Notes under the pieces: model-generated | What the model saw: only the letters and a program-made list of their open reading frames with translations | The model's database searches: none | Told to the model about the DNA's origin: nothing | Source: an uncultured Lachnospiraceae bacterium | Lineage (GTDB): Bacteria; Bacillota; Clostridia; Lachnospirales; Lachnospiraceae | Length of the DNA: 64,000 nucleotides | Direction of reading: 5' to 3' | Assembly: GCA_902781655.1 (NCBI GenBank) | Contig: CACZJZ010000007.1 | Location: forward strand, 45,131-109,130 | Program-made: the position numbers and the translations under genes | In this document: piece by piece, positions 7,248 to 14,957 of the stretch | Layout: every line of letters begins with the position of its first letter | Numbering within the stretch: the first letter of the stretch is position 1

Positions 7248-8893
7248 GATGAAAGCTTCTCCTGGTAGATATCCTTGTTGATGATTTCGGTGATGCGGAT
7301 CCCGAAATTATCTTCCACGACAACAATATCTCCCTTCGCGATGCACTCGCCATTGACATACAGGTCCGCCTGCTCGCCGGCCATCTTGTCGAGAACCACC
7401 AGAGAACCCTGCGTCAGCTCTAGAATTTCCCTCACCGGCTTCATGGTTCTCCCGATTTCCACGGACAGCTCCAGCGGCACCTTCATCAGCATCTCGCGGT
7501 TCTCCGGAACCTCTGCCGCGTTCTTCTCATCCTCGGGAAAGGTCTGGGAATTGGCTGAGCGGATGACCGTGTTCTCCCGTTTTCCGGTTCCGGGCGCAGG
7601 CTGCGGCGATTCTGACCGCTTTTCCTCCCCCGCTCTCATATCCCGGATCAGCTCCAGCATCTGCGCCTGGGACTGCTGCATGGAATTGAGCAGCTGCATC
7701 ATCATCGGCTCCATGGCAGAGGCGCCTGCGGCGGCTCCGAATGCAGTTCCCTGCGGCATCTGCGCCGACTGGCTCTGCGCATCGGCGGACGCCGGAGGGC
7801 CCCCGGCAGACGCTGTCCCGGCAGACGCCGCAGAAACTCCGGCAGACGCTGTTCCGGCAGATGCCGCAGAAATTTCGGCGGACGCCGGCTGAGCCGGTGT
7901 CTTCTCCTCCGCGGCGGGAGCAGCTGCGGTTCCAGACCCAGTGGATGCCGGCTGCTCGTCTGCCGCGCTCAGCTGCGCATCGGCCATCTCCGCCCTTGTC
8001 TTCGCAAGAATCGCATCCATCTCTTCCTGCGTCATCGGACGGTTGCCCGCGGACATGCCCTTTGCCTTGGCGATCAGCGCGTCTGTCTCGGCCTGGTTCA
8101 GGACTCCGCCCGCCGGAGGCATCTGCGGAATCGGATCCTCCACGGCAACACTCTCCTGCGGCTGGGCTTCCGGCGCAGCGCTCTCCTGCGGCTGGACTTC
8201 CGGCGCAGTGCTCTCCTGCGGCTGGGCTTCCGGCGCGCTGCTCTCTTCCCCGGCATCCGTTTTCTGCTCTGTGCTTTCCGCGTTTCCATCCGGAATGCCC
8301 ATGCTGTCGCGGAACGGTTCGATCATCTTCTTCGCGAGATCGACCGTCATGATATTCATGAATTCCGACGAGATTTTGTCTCCAACCTCCAGGGTAAAAC
8401 GCACTACGACATATTGCTCGTTACCCGGAAAGTACTCGTCCTTGAAATCCTTCTCGTTGCCGATCTCGAAGCTCTGCGGCGTGGAAATATTTACCGTGTA
8501 GCCGAGGAATTCGGACAGTGCTGTCGCTGCTGAACCCATCATCTGATTCATCACTTCGCAGATGGCGCTCTTGTTCATTTCGTCCATCTCGAACTGATCT
8601 TCCGGTATTTCCATCTGCATCATCATGCCGACGATGATACGCACATCGCGTCTGCTGAACAGCATGATGTTGCGGCCCGACAGTCCTTCCGTATAGGAAA
8701 TCGCCACACCGATGGCCGGCTCAAGGTCCTTGAACTGGAAGCTCTTCTTCGTCTGCACCTTGACGACCGGAGTGGTGATGTTTGTCTGTGCGCCAAGAAG
8801 ATTGGATACCGCTGTCGCGGACGCTCCCAGCGAGATATTCATAATCTCGCCGATCGCGTCAATCTCCATGTCGCTGAATTTCGTTGAGGCCAT
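7244..8893 (-). CDS. fliY: Flagellar motor switch phosphatase FliY (CheC domain + FliN/SpoA domain)
   Basis: A 549-aa switch-complex protein. Residues 1-195 are a CheC-like CheY-P phosphatase domain with two complete active-site patterns [D/S]x3Ex2Nx22P: D12-E16-N19-P42 and S109-E113-N116-P139. Residues 465-545 are the FliN/SpoA domain (LELSVEIGRTMKPVREILEL, then DIVVVEDNFGIRITEI). The 270-residue linker holds a triple PEAQPQES repeat, two motifs like the CheY-binding peptide of FliM (LNQAETDALI at 265-274 and MTQEEMDAIL at 287-296), and an Ala/Ser-rich repeat. It is much longer than B. subtilis FliY (about 380 aa). A GGAGGAG site precedes the ATG. Confidence 0.93.
   Translation of the reverse strand: MASTKFSDMEIDAIGEIMNISLGASATAVSNLLGAQTNITTPVVKVQTKKSFQFKDLEPAIGVAISYTEGLSGRNIMLFSRRDVRIIVGMMMQMEIPEDQFEMDEMNKSAICEVMNQMMGSAATALSEFLGYTVNISTPQSFEIGNEKDFKDEYFPGNEQYVVVRFTLEVGDKISSEFMNIMTVDLAKKMIEPFRDSMGIPDGNAESTEQKTDAGEESSAPEAQPQESTAPEVQPQESAAPEAQPQESVAVEDPIPQMPPAGGVLNQAETDALIAKAKGMSAGNRPMTQEEMDAILAKTRAEMADAQLSAADEQPASTGSGTAAAPAAEEKTPAQPASAEISAASAGTASAGVSAASAGTASAGGPPASADAQSQSAQMPQGTAFGAAAGASAMEPMMMQLLNSMQQSQAQMLELIRDMRAGEEKRSESPQPAPGTGKRENTVIRSANSQTFPEDEKNAAEVPENREMLMKVPLELSVEIGRTMKPVREILELTQGSLVVLDKMAGEQADLYVNGECIAKGDIVVVEDNFGIRITEIINKDIYQEKLSS
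7803..7874 (-). repeat. 36-nt tandem repeat inside fliY (two copies)
   Basis: Two near-identical 36-nt copies (7803-7838 and 7839-7874, three differences) in the linker-coding part of fliY. They encode alternating SAASAGTASAG-type sequence. They are in frame, so copy-number change would lengthen or shorten the linker without disrupting the domains. Confidence 0.85.
8151..8240 (-). repeat. 30-nt tandem repeat inside fliY (three copies)
   Basis: Three 30-nt copies (8151-8180, 8181-8210, 8211-8240) with only a few substitutions, encoding the decapeptide repeat of PEAQPQES type in the FliY linker. The near-identity at DNA level points to recent expansion by slippage or recombination. Confidence 0.9.
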
Positions 8894-8941
8894 TTGTTAC
8901 TCCTCCCTGCGCCGTCATGATGCCGGCTGTCTCCCCCGCGG

Positions 8942-9394
8942 TCACGTTCCTATTTCCAGAGCCTTCTGCATCATCGTCTTGATGGCATTCAGAGCGGTGA
9001 CGTTGGCTTCATAGGAACGGGTGGCCGACATTCCGTCCACTGTTTCCTTGACGGTATCCACGTTCGGCATTTCCACATACCCGTCCTCGCCCGCATCCGG
9101 GTGATCCGGATTATAGACCCGCTTTGTCTCGCGTTTGTCCGTAACAATCGCGGCGACACGGACCCCTGCTTTTCCAGATTCCCCTTTCATCTTCCCCGCG
9201 GCAGTCTTCCTCAGCACGCTGCTGAAGGAGCTGTCCCCGTAGCTCTCGAGGGCCACCTCCTTCCGGCGGTACGGTCCGCCGGAAGCAGTTCTTGTGGTAT
9301 TGACATTTGCAATATTCTCCGCCGCGACATCCAGACGGATGCGCTCCGCGCTCATCCCGGATGCGCTGATATCCATTGCGTCCAGAAATCCCAT
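8942..9394 (-). CDS. flgC: Flagellar basal-body rod protein FlgC
   Basis: A 150-aa proximal rod protein. The N-terminus (FLDAMDISASGMSAERIRLDVAAENIANVNTT), the PYRRKEV block near residue 43, and the C-terminal PNVDTVKETVDGMSATRSYEANVTALNAIK are all typical FlgC. Its place is odd: flgC normally stands in flgB-flgC-fliE at the head of the operon, but here it lies between cheY (76 nt upstream) and fliY (48 nt downstream), and flgB is absent from the window. The gene looks intact. The gaps on both sides are larger than elsewhere in the operon, which fits insertion of a moved gene. Confidence 0.92.
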   Translation of the reverse strand: MGFLDAMDISASGMSAERIRLDVAAENIANVNTTRTASGGPYRRKEVALESYGDSSFSSVLRKTAAGKMKGESGKAGVRVAAIVTDKRETKRVYNPDHPDAGEDGYVEMPNVDTVKETVDGMSATRSYEANVTALNAIKTMMQKALEIGT

Positions 9395-9470
9395 GATTCT
9401 GTCCCCTTCTCCAGTAAATCAGTCTGTGTACGCCAACGGCCCGGCCAGCCCTGATGTCTCAGTCCGGGAC

Positions 9471-9836
9471 TCAGCCCAGAATGCTCTTCACCGTCGAGCA
9501 GATACGCTCCTCATTGAAGGGCTTGACGACAAAATCCTTGGCTCCGGACTTGATTGCTTCCACGACCATGCTTTCCTGCCCCATGGCGGTGCACATGATA
9601 ACCTTCGCATTCGGATCGCTCTCTCTGATTTTCTTGAGCGCCTGCAGTCCGTCCATATTCGGCATGGTGATATCCATGATCACCAGATCCGGCTTCTCCG
9701 CCTCGTACTTGTTGCAGGCGTCGAGACCGTCCTGCGCCTCCACGAAGGTCGCGTCATCAAAGCCACCCGCCTTCAGGGACTTCTTCACCATCATTCTCAT
9801 GAACGCTGCGTCATCTACCAACAAAATCTTTGCCAT
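9471..9836 (-). CDS. cheY: Chemotaxis response regulator CheY
   Basis: A 121-aa single-domain receiver. Acidic pocket D8/D9, phosphorylation site D55 (in MDITMPNMDG), switch residue T83 and K105 (in KPFN) are all present. CheY-P binds the motor switch; the partners FliM and FliY are encoded on either side (fliM 5 nt upstream). It is the only chemotaxis gene in the window: cheA, cheW, cheB, cheR and cheD must be elsewhere. The embedding of cheY between fliM and fliY is common in clostridial flagellar operons. Confidence 0.95.
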   Translation of the reverse strand: MAKILLVDDAAFMRMMVKKSLKAGGFDDATFVEAQDGLDACNKYEAEKPDLVIMDITMPNMDGLQALKKIRESDPNAKVIMCTAMGQESMVVEAIKSGAKDFVVKPFNEERICSTVKSILG

Positions 9837-9841
9837 AACTG

Positions 9842-10951
9842 TTACTCTCCTGTCCTTGTGACATCTGCCGCGGTGCCATCGCTTTGCTCCGCGGAATCAT
9901 ACTCATTGCTTCTGTCCGGCTTAAAACCGCTTTCCAGACCCTTTTCGTTCTCCGGAATGATTCGTTCCTCAATCCGGACCGCGATATTCTTTTTATGGAT
10001 TCCCATCCGTCCCTTGAACCACGGTTTTTCGCCGACGAAGACGGTTGCCATACTGTTTCTTGACTGGTTCATGTCGATCACATCGCCGACCTGAAGATTC
10101 ATGAGATCATTCATGTCCAGCTTAATTGTCCCCAGCTGTGCTGTCATTCGGAAATTCGTAACACGCAGGTGGTTCATGATCAAATCGGAATTATTTTCAT
10201 AGGAGAACCCTCTCGCAATATGTTTTCGGTTATCAATAATCCGGAATATCTGCTCCAGCAGTGTGCCCGGTATGCAGATTCGGATTCGCTCCGAGGAAAG
10301 TCCCGAGACATCGACGTTAAGCGTGATCAGCACGACCGTCTCATCCAGGCCCACCTCCTGTACCATGGATGGATTCTCCTCCACCCGCTGCGCCCTGAAC
10401 TGCAGATTGATATAGTTGGAGAAACCGTCTCCCATGGTATTGATGATGTACTCGATCACGCGCTTGTAGAGCGCCATTTCCACATCCGAATACCGGTAAT
10501 TCTCCTCTGTCTGAATGACCTGATCTCCGCCTCCCAGCATATGATTGGCCAGCGTGATGGTGAGGCCTGGCGTGACATACAGCATCATCGGCACGTTGTG
10601 CTTGCCCTTCTCCGGCAGAATGGTATCGATGATCGTCATGCAGTCATTCTCATGAAACGAATTCTCATATTCGTAATACCGGCTCTCACGGAGCTCCAGA
10701 AGCGTGACATCCACCATTGTGCGGAAAATACCGTTGATCTGGGAGGTAAGAATGCGCGCATAGTTCTCATAGATGCTCCGCAGAAGCTTGATTTTCTCCT
10801 TCGTGAACTTGCGTGGGCTGTAAAAATCGTATTTATTATATTTTTCCTTCTTGACTTCCTTCTGCTGCACAGGTGCGGCGGAATCCTTCTGCTCCGCCTT
10901 CATCGATTTCAGAAGTTCATCAATCTGGCTTTGTGAGAGAACATCAGGCAT
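9842..10951 (-). CDS. fliM: Flagellar motor switch protein FliM
   Basis: A 369-aa C-ring protein. The N-terminal CheY-P-binding peptide LSQSQIDELL (residues 5-14) is followed by a linker, the CheC-like middle domain (about 45-230, with NHMLGGG) and the C-terminal SpoA domain (about 255-335, DMNDLMNLQVGDVIDMNQ). The tail after residue 335 is long and acidic. A GGAGACAA site lies 9 nt before the ATG. It starts 12 nt after motB; in most Firmicutes fliL lies between them, but there is no room here. Confidence 0.95.
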   Translation of the reverse strand: MPDVLSQSQIDELLKSMKAEQKDSAAPVQQKEVKKEKYNKYDFYSPRKFTKEKIKLLRSIYENYARILTSQINGIFRTMVDVTLLELRESRYYEYENSFHENDCMTIIDTILPEKGKHNVPMMLYVTPGLTITLANHMLGGGDQVIQTEENYRYSDVEMALYKRVIEYIINTMGDGFSNYINLQFRAQRVEENPSMVQEVGLDETVVLITLNVDVSGLSSERIRICIPGTLLEQIFRIIDNRKHIARGFSYENNSDLIMNHLRVTNFRMTAQLGTIKLDMNDLMNLQVGDVIDMNQSRNSMATVFVGEKPWFKGRMGIHKKNIAVRIEERIIPENEKGLESGFKPDRSNEYDSAEQSDGTAADVTRTGE

Positions 10952-10963
10952 GATGCTTGTCTC

Positions 10964-11953
10964 CTACTGCTGCTCATTCGCTCCCGCTGAGCCGGCATTC
11001 TCTGTTCCCGCATTCCCGCCGATCAGCGTGGACACGGCTTCCTCGTCTTTTTCCGGCGCAGCGTTCTGACCCTTTGCCGACCCGGATGATGCAGGCGCGG
11101 CGTCCTGACTGTCGTCCGTTCCCGGCTTGCCGTTCGTCACAACAGTCGTTGCAGCATTGCCCCCGGACGTAATCTCCTCGTAATACTCGTCCAGATTGCG
11201 AACCTGCGCGTCACGGTCAATCATCAGGATTTCCACTCTGCGGTTTGCGGCTCTGCCATCAAAGGTGTCGTTGCTCTCCAACGGCCTCCACTGTCCGTAT
11301 CCGATGCTGATGAGTTTTGCCGGATCGACAATATTCTTGTTCTGGATATAAATGCACACCTCAGCTGCCCGGTTCACGGACAGCATCCGGTCGGTCCGGA
11401 CCGTGTTCAAATGGTCAGGATTTCCCTGCGCGGTATGCCCCATGATATTGATCTGGGAGAGCTGATCCGTATACGGTGCGATCGTATTGCAGAAGACGTC
11501 CAGTGTATCCTTTCCTGTCTGAGTGAGCACACTGCTGTCTCCCTCGAAGAACATTTTGTCCTTGAAGATGACAAAGGTATAACCATCTCCGGATCCTGTC
11601 GTGACTCCGGAGACGCCGGCTTCGTCCAGCTTGCTCGCAATTTTCAGATACAACTGGCTCGTATCCTCCCCGGTCACATCGTTGGGCGGCACCGTCTCTC
11701 CGATGACCGCGCCAGACTCATTCTCAGCCGAAAGCTCGCTCGGATCGACCTGATTGATGGTCACCTTGTCCGACTCCACTGTCGCAGCGCCCGGATAGAT
11801 GGACTGCACGAAAATACGCCATTTATTCTGATCAAGACTGGACATGGAATACAGCAGAACGAAAAAAGTCAGCAGCAGCGTGACCAGATCCCCGTAGGTA
11901 TCCATCCAGTTGCCGCCCTCGTCTCCGCCGCCTCCTCCGCGTCTGCGTGCCAT
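10964..11953 (-). CDS. motB: Flagellar motor stator protein MotB
   Basis: A 329-aa stator subunit. A short Arg/Gly-rich cytoplasmic N-terminus is followed by the single transmembrane helix with the ion-binding aspartate (D22 in TYGDLVTLLLTFFVLL), a periplasmic-type plug/linker, and an OmpA-like peptidoglycan-binding domain (about 140-260, with NIMGHTAQG and GYGQWRPLESNDTFDGRAANRRVEI). The last 60 residues are Ala/Gly/Glu-rich and of low complexity. The start overlaps the motA stop (TAATG), as usual for motAB. No residue clearly decides between proton and sodium coupling. Confidence 0.95.
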   Translation of the reverse strand: MARRRGGGGGDEGGNWMDTYGDLVTLLLTFFVLLYSMSSLDQNKWRIFVQSIYPGAATVESDKVTINQVDPSELSAENESGAVIGETVPPNDVTGEDTSQLYLKIASKLDEAGVSGVTTGSGDGYTFVIFKDKMFFEGDSSVLTQTGKDTLDVFCNTIAPYTDQLSQINIMGHTAQGNPDHLNTVRTDRMLSVNRAAEVCIYIQNKNIVDPAKLISIGYGQWRPLESNDTFDGRAANRRVEILMIDRDAQVRNLDEYYEEITSGGNAATTVVTNGKPGTDDSQDAAPASSGSAKGQNAAPEKDEEAVSTLIGGNAGTENAGSAGANEQQ

Positions 11954-12783
11954 TACTGCTCGCCTCCCTTGCTATCCCCCGCCGTCGCCGCGGAAGAAGA
12001 GCCCTCCGACGCCAGAAGCTTCTTCTGTTCCTTCTCAGACAGGGCTGAGACCAGATGCTCCCGGATATACTTCGGATTTTCACCCGCCTGAATAGCCAGA
12101 ACGCCCTCGATGATCACGGTGTCGTAAAGTTCCTCCTCCGCCTCCCGGACCCCCAGCTTCTGGGCAATCGGGTGAAACAGAACATTGGAAAGAACGCTTC
12201 CGTAAAAGGTGGTAATCAACGCGACGGACATATCCTGTCCCAGCGTGCTGGCTCCTCCTGAGCCGGACAGATCCATTCCCTTCAGCATGTTGATCAGACC
12301 GACCAGTGTGCCGATCATGCCGAAGGCGGGAGCCAGCGCCGACCCCTTCAGGTACATTCCCCGGTTGGCTTCATGCCGTTCTGCCATCTCATCGACCTGT
12401 TTCTCAAGAAGATACCGAACCTTGTCAGGATCATTGGCGTCGACGATCATCAGCACTGCCTGCTTGAAAAACGGTTCCTTGATCTCATCCGCCTTTTCCT
12501 CCAGCGCGAGCAGACCGGACTGCCTTGCGATCATGGCCAAATCGACAATCTGATCAATCACCTTCGGTGTATTGAATCGGTTTCCCTTCATCAGAACGCC
12601 GATATGCTTGGGAATATTTTTCAGCATGTTAAGAGGATAGCAGGCGACCAGCGCCGCAATGGTGCCGCCGACGACAATCTCAATGCTGGGTACATCGTAG
12701 AAATTTCCCAGCTTGTTGAAGCCGATGCTGCTGACAATCAGCACGACCGCAACCACCCATCCTATAGGGGTTGTAATATCCAT
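11953..12783 (-). CDS. motA: Flagellar motor stator protein MotA
   Basis: A 276-aa membrane protein with two N-terminal transmembrane helices, a cytoplasmic loop, and two C-terminal ones (GSALAPAFGMIGTLVGLINML, then SVALITTFYGSVLSNVLFHPIA). The cytoplasmic loop touches FliG to turn the rotor. A Ser/Ala/Gly tail follows. It is joined to motB by a one-base overlap. Upstream, a 120-nt gap separates it from flbD and contains a small hairpin. Confidence 0.95.
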   Translation of the reverse strand: MDITTPIGWVVAVVLIVSSIGFNKLGNFYDVPSIEIVVGGTIAALVACYPLNMLKNIPKHIGVLMKGNRFNTPKVIDQIVDLAMIARQSGLLALEEKADEIKEPFFKQAVLMIVDANDPDKVRYLLEKQVDEMAERHEANRGMYLKGSALAPAFGMIGTLVGLINMLKGMDLSGSGGASTLGQDMSVALITTFYGSVLSNVLFHPIAQKLGVREAEEELYDTVIIEGVLAIQAGENPKYIREHLVSALSEKEQKKLLASEGSSSAATAGDSKGGEQ

Positions 12784-12834
12784 AAAAACTGCCTCTTTCG
12801 CTCAGAGCATCCTGATTCATGTCAAATGATACCG

Positions 12835-12855
12835 ACAGGGAAACGGATTCCCTGT
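12835..12855 (-). other. Hairpin in the flbD-motA gap
   Basis: A perfect 8-bp inverted repeat (ACAGGGAA / TTCCCTGT, 5-nt loop) in the 120-nt gap between flbD and motA. No T-run follows, so it is more likely an RNA-processing or stability element than a terminator. Confidence 0.4.
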
Positions 12856-12903
12856 GTGTCTCTGCTGCCGCAGAACGCCCGTGCTGCGTCCGCCCTGCTG
12901 CCG

Positions 12904-13110
12904 TCATTCGGAATCCTGTGACTTGTCCGCTGACAGGCATGCGTGGAAAAATTGCTGAATCTGTCTGTTGATCGAATCTATGCTGTCCTTCACGAGGTAG
13001 AAATCCCCGTTCGCCAGCTTCACCTTCGTCTCCGGAATACTCTCCAGAAACAAAATCTGAAATACATTGAGATAAAGGACCTCGCCGTTCAGGCGTTCCA
13101 GTCTGATCAT
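12904..13110 (-). CDS. flbD: Flagellar protein FlbD family (SwrD)
   Basis: A 68-aa protein starting MIRLERLNGEVLYLN, the typical FlbD beginning, with the ESIPETKVKLANGDFYLVKDS core. In B. subtilis the homologue SwrD raises motor power by an unknown route. The position between flgE and motA is the conserved one. A GGGAGAAA site precedes the ATG. The C-terminal 15 residues are variable and polar. Confidence 0.9.
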   Translation of the reverse strand: MIRLERLNGEVLYLNVFQILFLESIPETKVKLANGDFYLVKDSIDSINRQIQQFFHACLSADKSQDSE

Positions 13111-13206
13111 GCGCTTTCTCCCTTCCGTGGGCGGATCATGCCCGATTTATCCGCCGGCTCTCAGGTTTATACAGCCGACCGATTTGCAAAACCGTCCTGC
13201 TGCAAA

Positions 13207-14031
13207 TCAGCGCTTCATGTTGACAAGCTCCTGCAGGACCTCGTCGCTGACGGTAATGATCTTCGCATTTGCCTGGAATCCTCTTTCTGTCGTGATCATG
13301 TCTGAGAATTCCTTGGCAAGATCAACGTTGGAAGCCTCGAGATAACCGCTCATGAGGGAGGCTGCGTTTCCACCCGGTGCCGTGTAGGTGACCTCGCCGG
13401 CGTCGTCGTTGGCGGAGTGAGTGTAGGTGTTGTTTCCGGACTTGGTCAGACCCTGCGGGTTCTTGAAGTTTGCAAGCGCGAGCGTTCCTGCCGTCTGCTC
13501 TTCGGTTCCGTTTACCGGAACGTAGGTGATGACGCCGTTGTTGTCGACTGAAACACTCTCTACCGCTTCGTTGATCTGAATTGATTTACCCGGATTTGCT
13601 TTATCTGCATACGAGCGGAGATAATTGCCGTTGGCATCCACGACATAGCCCTGAGAATCGAGATGAAGCTGACCGACTCTCGTATAGGAATAGTCCTTTC
13701 CATCCACGGTAGATGTGGTGACAAAGAATCCCGAACCGTTGATCGCCGCGTTGAAGCCTCCCACATAGGATGGCGTTCCCGCCGTCATATCCGTCGTAAT
13801 CGCGCCGGTGACAGAACCGTAACCGTACTGAGAGGCATTGACACCGCCCGCACTGCCGTCGGGCTTACCCGCGGTGGATTTGGTCTCCGTCTGGTACATG
13901 GCATCCTTGAACGTATAGTTCTGGCTCTTGAAGCCCTGTGTGTTGACATTCGCGATATTATTGCCGATGACATCCAGTTTGTTCTGATGCGCCCTGAGTC
14001 CCGCCACCGCTGAATCCATTGCTCGTAACAT
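13207..14031 (-). CDS. flgE: Flagellar hook protein FlgE (short form)
   Basis: A 274-aa hook protein. The N-terminal D0 segment (LRAMDSAVAGLRAHQNKLDVIGNNIANVNTQGFK), the GSGFFVTT and YTRVGQLHLD blocks, and the C-terminal D0 helix (EASNVDLAKEFSDMITTERGFQANAKIITVSDEVLQELVN) are present. It is as short as B. subtilis FlgE (about 264 aa), lacking the variable outer domains of enteric FlgE. It follows flgD, its assembly cap, by 12 nt with an AAGGAGG site, and precedes flbD by 96 nt. A rod-protein identity is less likely given this order. Confidence 0.9.
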   Translation of the reverse strand: MLRAMDSAVAGLRAHQNKLDVIGNNIANVNTQGFKSQNYTFKDAMYQTETKSTAGKPDGSAGGVNASQYGYGSVTGAITTDMTAGTPSYVGGFNAAINGSGFFVTTSTVDGKDYSYTRVGQLHLDSQGYVVDANGNYLRSYADKANPGKSIQINEAVESVSVDNNGVITYVPVNGTEEQTAGTLALANFKNPQGLTKSGNNTYTHSANDDAGEVTYTAPGGNAASLMSGYLEASNVDLAKEFSDMITTERGFQANAKIITVSDEVLQELVNMKR

Positions 14032-14043
14032 GTAAAACCCTCC

Positions 14044-14943
14044 TTAATCCTGTGTCGTTTCTGCTGTCTGCGCATCCGTTCCTGTCTGCGCTTCTGTTTC
14101 AGTCTGCGCTTCTGTTTCAGTCTGTGCGTCCGTCAGTGCCGCGGTTCCGGCGACGGTATCGCCGGACGCGTTTGTATCTGCGTCTTCCGCAGCATCCGCC
14201 GCATCTGTCCGATTTTCGCTGCCGGATGCCGCAGTCACCATCTCCTGCCCTGCGTCCCCGCTTTCGGAAGCGAAACCGGTCTGTGCCGTTTCTGAATCCC
14301 CGGCGTTCTCCGATACCTTTGTGTCCGCCGTCTGGCCAGCGTCGATCCCGGGGAGTTCTTTCTCCGCCGCGGAATCGGCGCTGTTCCCCGTTCCTGCCGT
14401 TCTGGCCGCTTCCGCTTCCTTCGCCTTTTCCAGTGCCAGAAGCAGATCTGCGGCTGTATCTCCCCGCAGAACATCCGTGAGCGGATCCGCACTTGTTTCC
14501 GTCGCGCCGCCCACAGAGACGATGCTGTCCAGTCCGTATTCCGTCTGATCGCCGGCAATCCGAATGGAAGGAACGCCGCCGGACAGGCTGACAGTTTCCA
14601 CCGTCCCCTCTTTCTGTACCGTCGCGCCGGTCTTCTCATCCACGGCGCTCAGCATCACCTTTCTTCCGATCAGACTCGCCGCATAGCTCTGCTGACTGAG
14701 TGCCGTCGAGTTTTTGACAGAAGTGGTCATCGCGGTGAGGGACTGAATCATTGCCATCTGTGACATCTGATTCATCAGATCACTGCTGTCCATCGGATTC
14801 GTCATGTCCTGATTGGCCATCTGCGCCGCCAGCAGCTTGAAATAGCTGGTGATTGAGAGCGTATTCTTGTCCGTCGCTTCCGGAGAGTAAGTGGCAGTGC
14901 TGTACGGGTCTGACGTGGTGCTCACAGCATTGATATTCGCCAT
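14044..14943 (-). CDS. flgD: Flagellar hook cap protein FlgD
   Basis: A 299-aa hook assembly scaffold. Residues 30-75 (YFKLLAAQMANQDMTNPMD, then NQMSQMAMIQSLTAM) are the conserved FlgD N-terminal region. Residues 85-150 form a small beta domain (LIGRKVMLSAVDEKTG). The last 130 residues are acidic, Ala/Thr/Glu-rich and end in a TETEAQ repeat; the DNA there has two identical 18-nt copies (14085-14102, 14103-14120). It is preceded by AGGAGG and lies 14 nt after fliK. Confidence 0.92.
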   Translation of the reverse strand: MANINAVSTTSDPYSTATYSPEATDKNTLSITSYFKLLAAQMANQDMTNPMDSSDLMNQMSQMAMIQSLTAMTTSVKNSTALSQQSYAASLIGRKVMLSAVDEKTGATVQKEGTVETVSLSGGVPSIRIAGDQTEYGLDSIVSVGGATETSADPLTDVLRGDTAADLLLALEKAKEAEAARTAGTGNSADSAAEKELPGIDAGQTADTKVSENAGDSETAQTGFASESGDAGQEMVTAASGSENRTDAADAAEDADTNASGDTVAGTAALTDAQTETEAQTETEAQTGTDAQTAETTQD

Positions 14944-14957
14944 GGTCTTTTCCTCCT

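Noticed and set aside
13207-14031. Calling the 274-aa hook protein a FlgG rod protein
   Set aside because: Its length is close to both, but the place after flgD and before flbD is that of flgE, and B. subtilis FlgE is equally short.
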